Source: an uncultured Lachnospiraceae bacterium (GTDB lineage: Bacteria; Bacillota; Clostridia; Lachnospirales; Lachnospiraceae). From it: DNA of 8,064 bases. Under the pieces are notes generated by a model that did no database searches, was not told the DNA's origin, and saw only the letters and a program-made list of their open reading frames with translations. The position numbers were made by a program, and so were the translations under genes. The stretch covers positions 1 through 8,064 of the forward strand of contig CADCQU010000379.1 of assembly GCA_902803635.1 (NCBI GenBank). The letters run 5' to 3'. Shown piece after piece: positions 6,106 through 8,064 of this stretch; position 1 is the stretch's first letter; every line of letters begins with the position of its first letter.

Positions 6106-7821
6106 TAGCGCCCCAAACTTGCACATTTGCGTGCAAACTCCGCAGCCGACACATAGCGTCTCGTCAATCTTCGCCTTGCCGTCCTTGATGGAAATGGCCG
6201 GGCAGCCGATGCGCATGCAGGACTTGCAGCCAATGCATTTGTCTGTATTGACACAGAGCGGCGGGTTCTTCTTGACATATTTTAGAAGTGCGCAGGGCCG
6301 CCTTGAAATGATGACCGACGGCTCCGCCTCGGCAAGCTCTTCCTTGATCACGCGCTCACAGGCCGCAAGATCATAGGGATCGACCACCACGACACGACCA
6401 AAGCCCATCGCGCGGCAGAGTGCTTCAAGATCAATCTTGCCGGCCGGGTCGCCCTTGATATTGTAACCGGTCGTCGGATTCTGCTGGTGGCCGGTCATGC
6501 CCGTGATCGAGTTGTCCAGAATAATCACCGTCGAATTGCTCTGGTTGTAGGCGATATTTGCAAGACCCGTCATACCCGAGTGCATGAAGGTGGAATCGCC
6601 AATGACCGCAACGGTATGCTTCTCCGCTTCCTCCCCGGCCATTTTCGTGAAACCGTGGATGGAGGAGACCGACGCGCCCATGCAGAGGGTCGTGTCCACC
6701 GTCGAGAGCGGGGCCGCCGCGCCAAGCGTATAGCAGCCGATGTCGCCGAGGACCGTGCACTTAAGCTTCTTTAACGTATAGAAAAGGCCTCTGTGCGGGC
6801 ACCCAGGGCACATGACCGGCGGGCGGATGGGAAGCTGCTCGTCAAGCTTCCGTCCCTCGTGTACCTCGCCGCCGAGGGCCGCCGCGACCATGTTCTGCGA
6901 GAATTCGCCGCAGATCGGGAAGAGTTCCTTGCCCTTCACCGCGATGCCCATGGCACGGATGTGGTTCTCCATGATCGGGTCAAGCTCCTCGACCACCACA
7001 AGCTCCTTCACCTTCGATGCGAAATCGCGAATGAGCATTTCCGGGAGCGGATTTGCCATGCCAATCTTGAGCACGGAGACGCTGTCCCCGAAAACCTCCT
7101 TGACGTACTGATAGGAGGTGGAGGAGGTCACGATACCGAGGTCGGTGCCGCCCATTTCCACACGGTTAATGCCGGAGACCTCCGCGTACTCGGTGAGCTT
7201 TTGCATTCTCTCCTCGACAAATGGATGGCGGCGGATGGCATTTCCGGGCATCATGACGTATTTTGCGATGTTCTTCTCATACGTCTTGGTCGGAACGGTA
7301 CGCTCCCCCGTGTTCACGATCGACTGGGAGTGCGCAACGCGGGTGCACATCTTCAGCAGCACCGGCGTGTCAAATTCCTCGGAAATTTCAAAGGCAAGCT
7401 TGGTATACTCCAAGGCTTCCGCGGAGTCGGACGGCTCCAGGATCGGCACCTTTGAGGCGATGGCGTGGTGGCGGGAATCCTGCTCGTTCTGCGAGGAGTG
7501 CATGCCTGCATCGTCCGCCACCTCGATGACGAGGCCGGCGTTCACGCCCGTGTAGGCCATCGTGTACAGCGGGTCGGCCGCCACGTTGAGCCCGACATGC
7601 TTCATCGCGCAGAAGGCCCGTTTCCCGGCAAGGCAGGCCCCGAAGGCAGCCTCCATCGCGACCTTCTCGTTCGGCGCCCACTCGCAGTACACCTCGTCAT
7701 ACTTCGCCAGCTCCTCCGTGGTTTCCGTGCTCGGCGTCCCCGGATAACTGGACGCGAAACATACGCCGGCCTCGTAAAGCCCCCGCGCAACCGCCTTGTT
7801 TCCCAACATCAGTTCTTTCAT
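6097..7821 (-). CDS. iorA: Indolepyruvate:ferredoxin oxidoreductase, alpha subunit
   Basis: 574 residues, full length. It is the catalytic subunit, using thiamine diphosphate and iron-sulfur clusters to convert arylpyruvates (indolepyruvate, phenylpyruvate, 4-hydroxyphenylpyruvate) to aryl-acetyl-CoA and CO2 with electrons to ferredoxin, or the reverse. The N-terminal part has SSYPGTPSTE (24-33) and EWAPNEKVAME (47-57), with E52 the likely cofactor-activating glutamate. A CPGCPHRG motif (338-345) leads into the thiamine-diphosphate domain, with GDIGCYTLG (359-367), GDSTFMHSG (408-416) and LDNSITGMTGHQ (435-446). The C-terminus is a two-cluster ferredoxin domain with C529, C532, C535, C540 and C557, C560, C563, C567. 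The start at 7821 (MKELMLGNKAVARG) matches the usual IorA N-terminus and has GAGGAA upstream; ATG at 7839 would add MSEEMD but lacks a good ribosome site. It is the first gene of the operon, about 75 bases from the promoter. Confidence 0.95.
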   Translation of the reverse strand: MKELMLGNKAVARGLYEAGVCFASSYPGTPSTETTEELAKYDEVYCEWAPNEKVAMEAAFGACLAGKRAFCAMKHVGLNVAADPLYTMAYTGVNAGLVIEVADDAGMHSSQNEQDSRHHAIASKVPILEPSDSAEALEYTKLAFEISEEFDTPVLLKMCTRVAHSQSIVNTGERTVPTKTYEKNIAKYVMMPGNAIRRHPFVEERMQKLTEYAEVSGINRVEMGGTDLGIVTSSTSYQYVKEVFGDSVSVLKIGMANPLPEMLIRDFASKVKELVVVEELDPIMENHIRAMGIAVKGKELFPICGEFSQNMVAAALGGEVHEGRKLDEQLPIRPPVMCPGCPHRGLFYTLKKLKCTVLGDIGCYTLGAAAPLSTVDTTLCMGASVSSIHGFTKMAGEEAEKHTVAVIGDSTFMHSGMTGLANIAYNQSNSTVIILDNSITGMTGHQQNPTTGYNIKGDPAGKIDLEALCRAMGFGRVVVVDPYDLAACERVIKEELAEAEPSVIISRRPCALLKYVKKNPPLCVNTDKCIGCKSCMRIGCPAISIKDGKAKIDETLCVGCGVCTQMCKFGALNG

Positions 7822-7897
7822 ATCCATTTCCTCACTCATTGCTGCTCATGCGATTTGGCTTTTGTAAAACTTCTATTATTTATGTAGAAACAACAGA

Positions 7898-7926
7898 ATT
7901 CTATCACTTTAACACAGTGAAGTAAA
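7898..7926 (-). promoter_or_regulatory. Sigma-A-type promoter of the iorA operon
   Basis: On the minus strand, TTTACT (7926-7921, four of six matches to TTGACA) is followed after exactly 17 bases by TAGAAT (7903-7898, five of six matches to TATAAT). A TG one base upstream of the -10 makes it an extended -10. Transcription would start near 7890, leaving a leader of about 70 bases before the iorA start at 7821. The surroundings are AT-rich, unlike the flanking genes. Confidence 0.72.
7904..7920. promoter_or_regulatory. Candidate operator: inverted repeat inside the iorA promoter spacer
   Basis: The 17 bases between the -35 and -10 boxes read TCACTGTGTTAAAGTGA on the minus strand: perfect 5-bp half sites TCACT and AGTGA around a 7-base centre. 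A dimeric repressor bound here would block RNA polymerase directly. The half sites do not match a factor I can name (Rex, FNR and ArgR consensus sites look different). A 5-bp repeat is short enough that chance is possible. Confidence 0.35.
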
Positions 7927-7948
7927 GAAGAAAAATAAGAATAAAAGC

Positions 7949-7964
7949 AAGGGAAGCTCCCCTT
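7949..7964 (-). terminator. Weak hairpin upstream of the ior promoter
   Basis: On the minus strand, AAGGGGAGCTTCCCTT folds into a 5-bp stem, extended by a G-U pair, with an AGCT loop, followed by a T-rich run (GCTTTTATTCTTATTTTT). It could terminate transcription from an unseen gene beyond the right edge before the iorA promoter. The stem is short and no gene end is visible, so this is tentative. Confidence 0.35.
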
Positions 7965-7980
7965 CGGTTACAGTTCAGCT

Positions 7981-8064
7981 GTCATTCTGAGGAGCGCGTC
8001 CTTCGGACATCCCAGAATTGAATCGCCTACGGCGATGAGGGATGATGAAAAGCGACGAAGAATC
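7981..8064. repeat. Dispersed-repeat-like intergenic element, cut by the window edge
   Basis: The element begins with GTCATTCTGAGGAGCG (7981-7996) and ends at the window edge with AGCGACGAAGAATC (8051-8064). I recall these two pieces as normally adjacent ends of a common bacterial intergenic repeat. Between them lie a GTCC-TTC-GGAC hairpin (7998-8008) and a nested structure: outer arms CATCCC (8008-8013) and GGGATG (8039-8044), inner arms ATCGCC (8022-8027) and GGCGAT (8031-8036). No coding frame or ribosome site is present. Repeat status rests on recall because only one copy is in view. Confidence 0.45.

Noticed and set aside
7898..7926. Rex, FNR or ArgR binding site
   Set aside because: The half sites TCACT/AGTGA with a 7-base centre do not match the consensus of these regulators.

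Overview
The window carries one anaerobic aromatic-acid / 2-oxoacid gene cluster and, beyond it, the truncated gene of a cyclic-di-GMP response regulator. All six genes read on the minus strand, so transcription runs from right to left. By eye the base composition is moderately GC-rich. Most genes have strong AAAGGAG-type ribosome binding sites, and the central enzyme is an oxygen-sensitive, ferredoxin-dependent oxidoreductase. This suggests an anaerobic Bacillota (Clostridia or Negativicutes type), but the sequence alone does not settle the genus.

Layout from right to left: 7927-8064 is non-coding and holds a small hairpin and a dispersed-repeat-like element that reaches the window edge. At 7898-7926 there is a good minus-strand promoter, with an inverted repeat filling its spacer. 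It is followed by iorA (7821-6097) and iorB (6051-5479), the two subunits of indolepyruvate:ferredoxin oxidoreductase. A 210-base purine-rich gap comes next, then paaK (5268-3967, phenylacetate-CoA ligase family), a small tandem-ACT-domain protein (3944-3510) and a second AMP-forming acyl-CoA ligase (3460-1826). A perfect 12-bp hairpin at 1818-1790 closes this unit seven bases after the last stop codon. A palindromic intergenic repeat (1771-1721) and a consensus -10 box (1659-1654) precede the REC-GGDEF-EAL gene (1618-1), which runs off the left edge.

Together the five metabolic genes can interconvert aryl acids, aryl-acyl-CoAs and arylpyruvates. The ligases join the acid to CoA using ATP. 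IorAB links the acyl-CoA to the arylpyruvate through CO2 and reduced ferredoxin. The ACT protein could sense the related amino acid. The direction cannot be read from the sequence: it could be oxidative breakdown of aromatic amino acids or reductive carboxylation of scavenged aryl acids. The c-di-GMP gene appears to be a separate transcription unit. I found no RNA gene, CRISPR array, insertion sequence or phage gene. The gene families are known; the least explained parts are the second ligase, the ACT protein, the putative operator, the long iorB-paaK gap and the two intergenic repeats.
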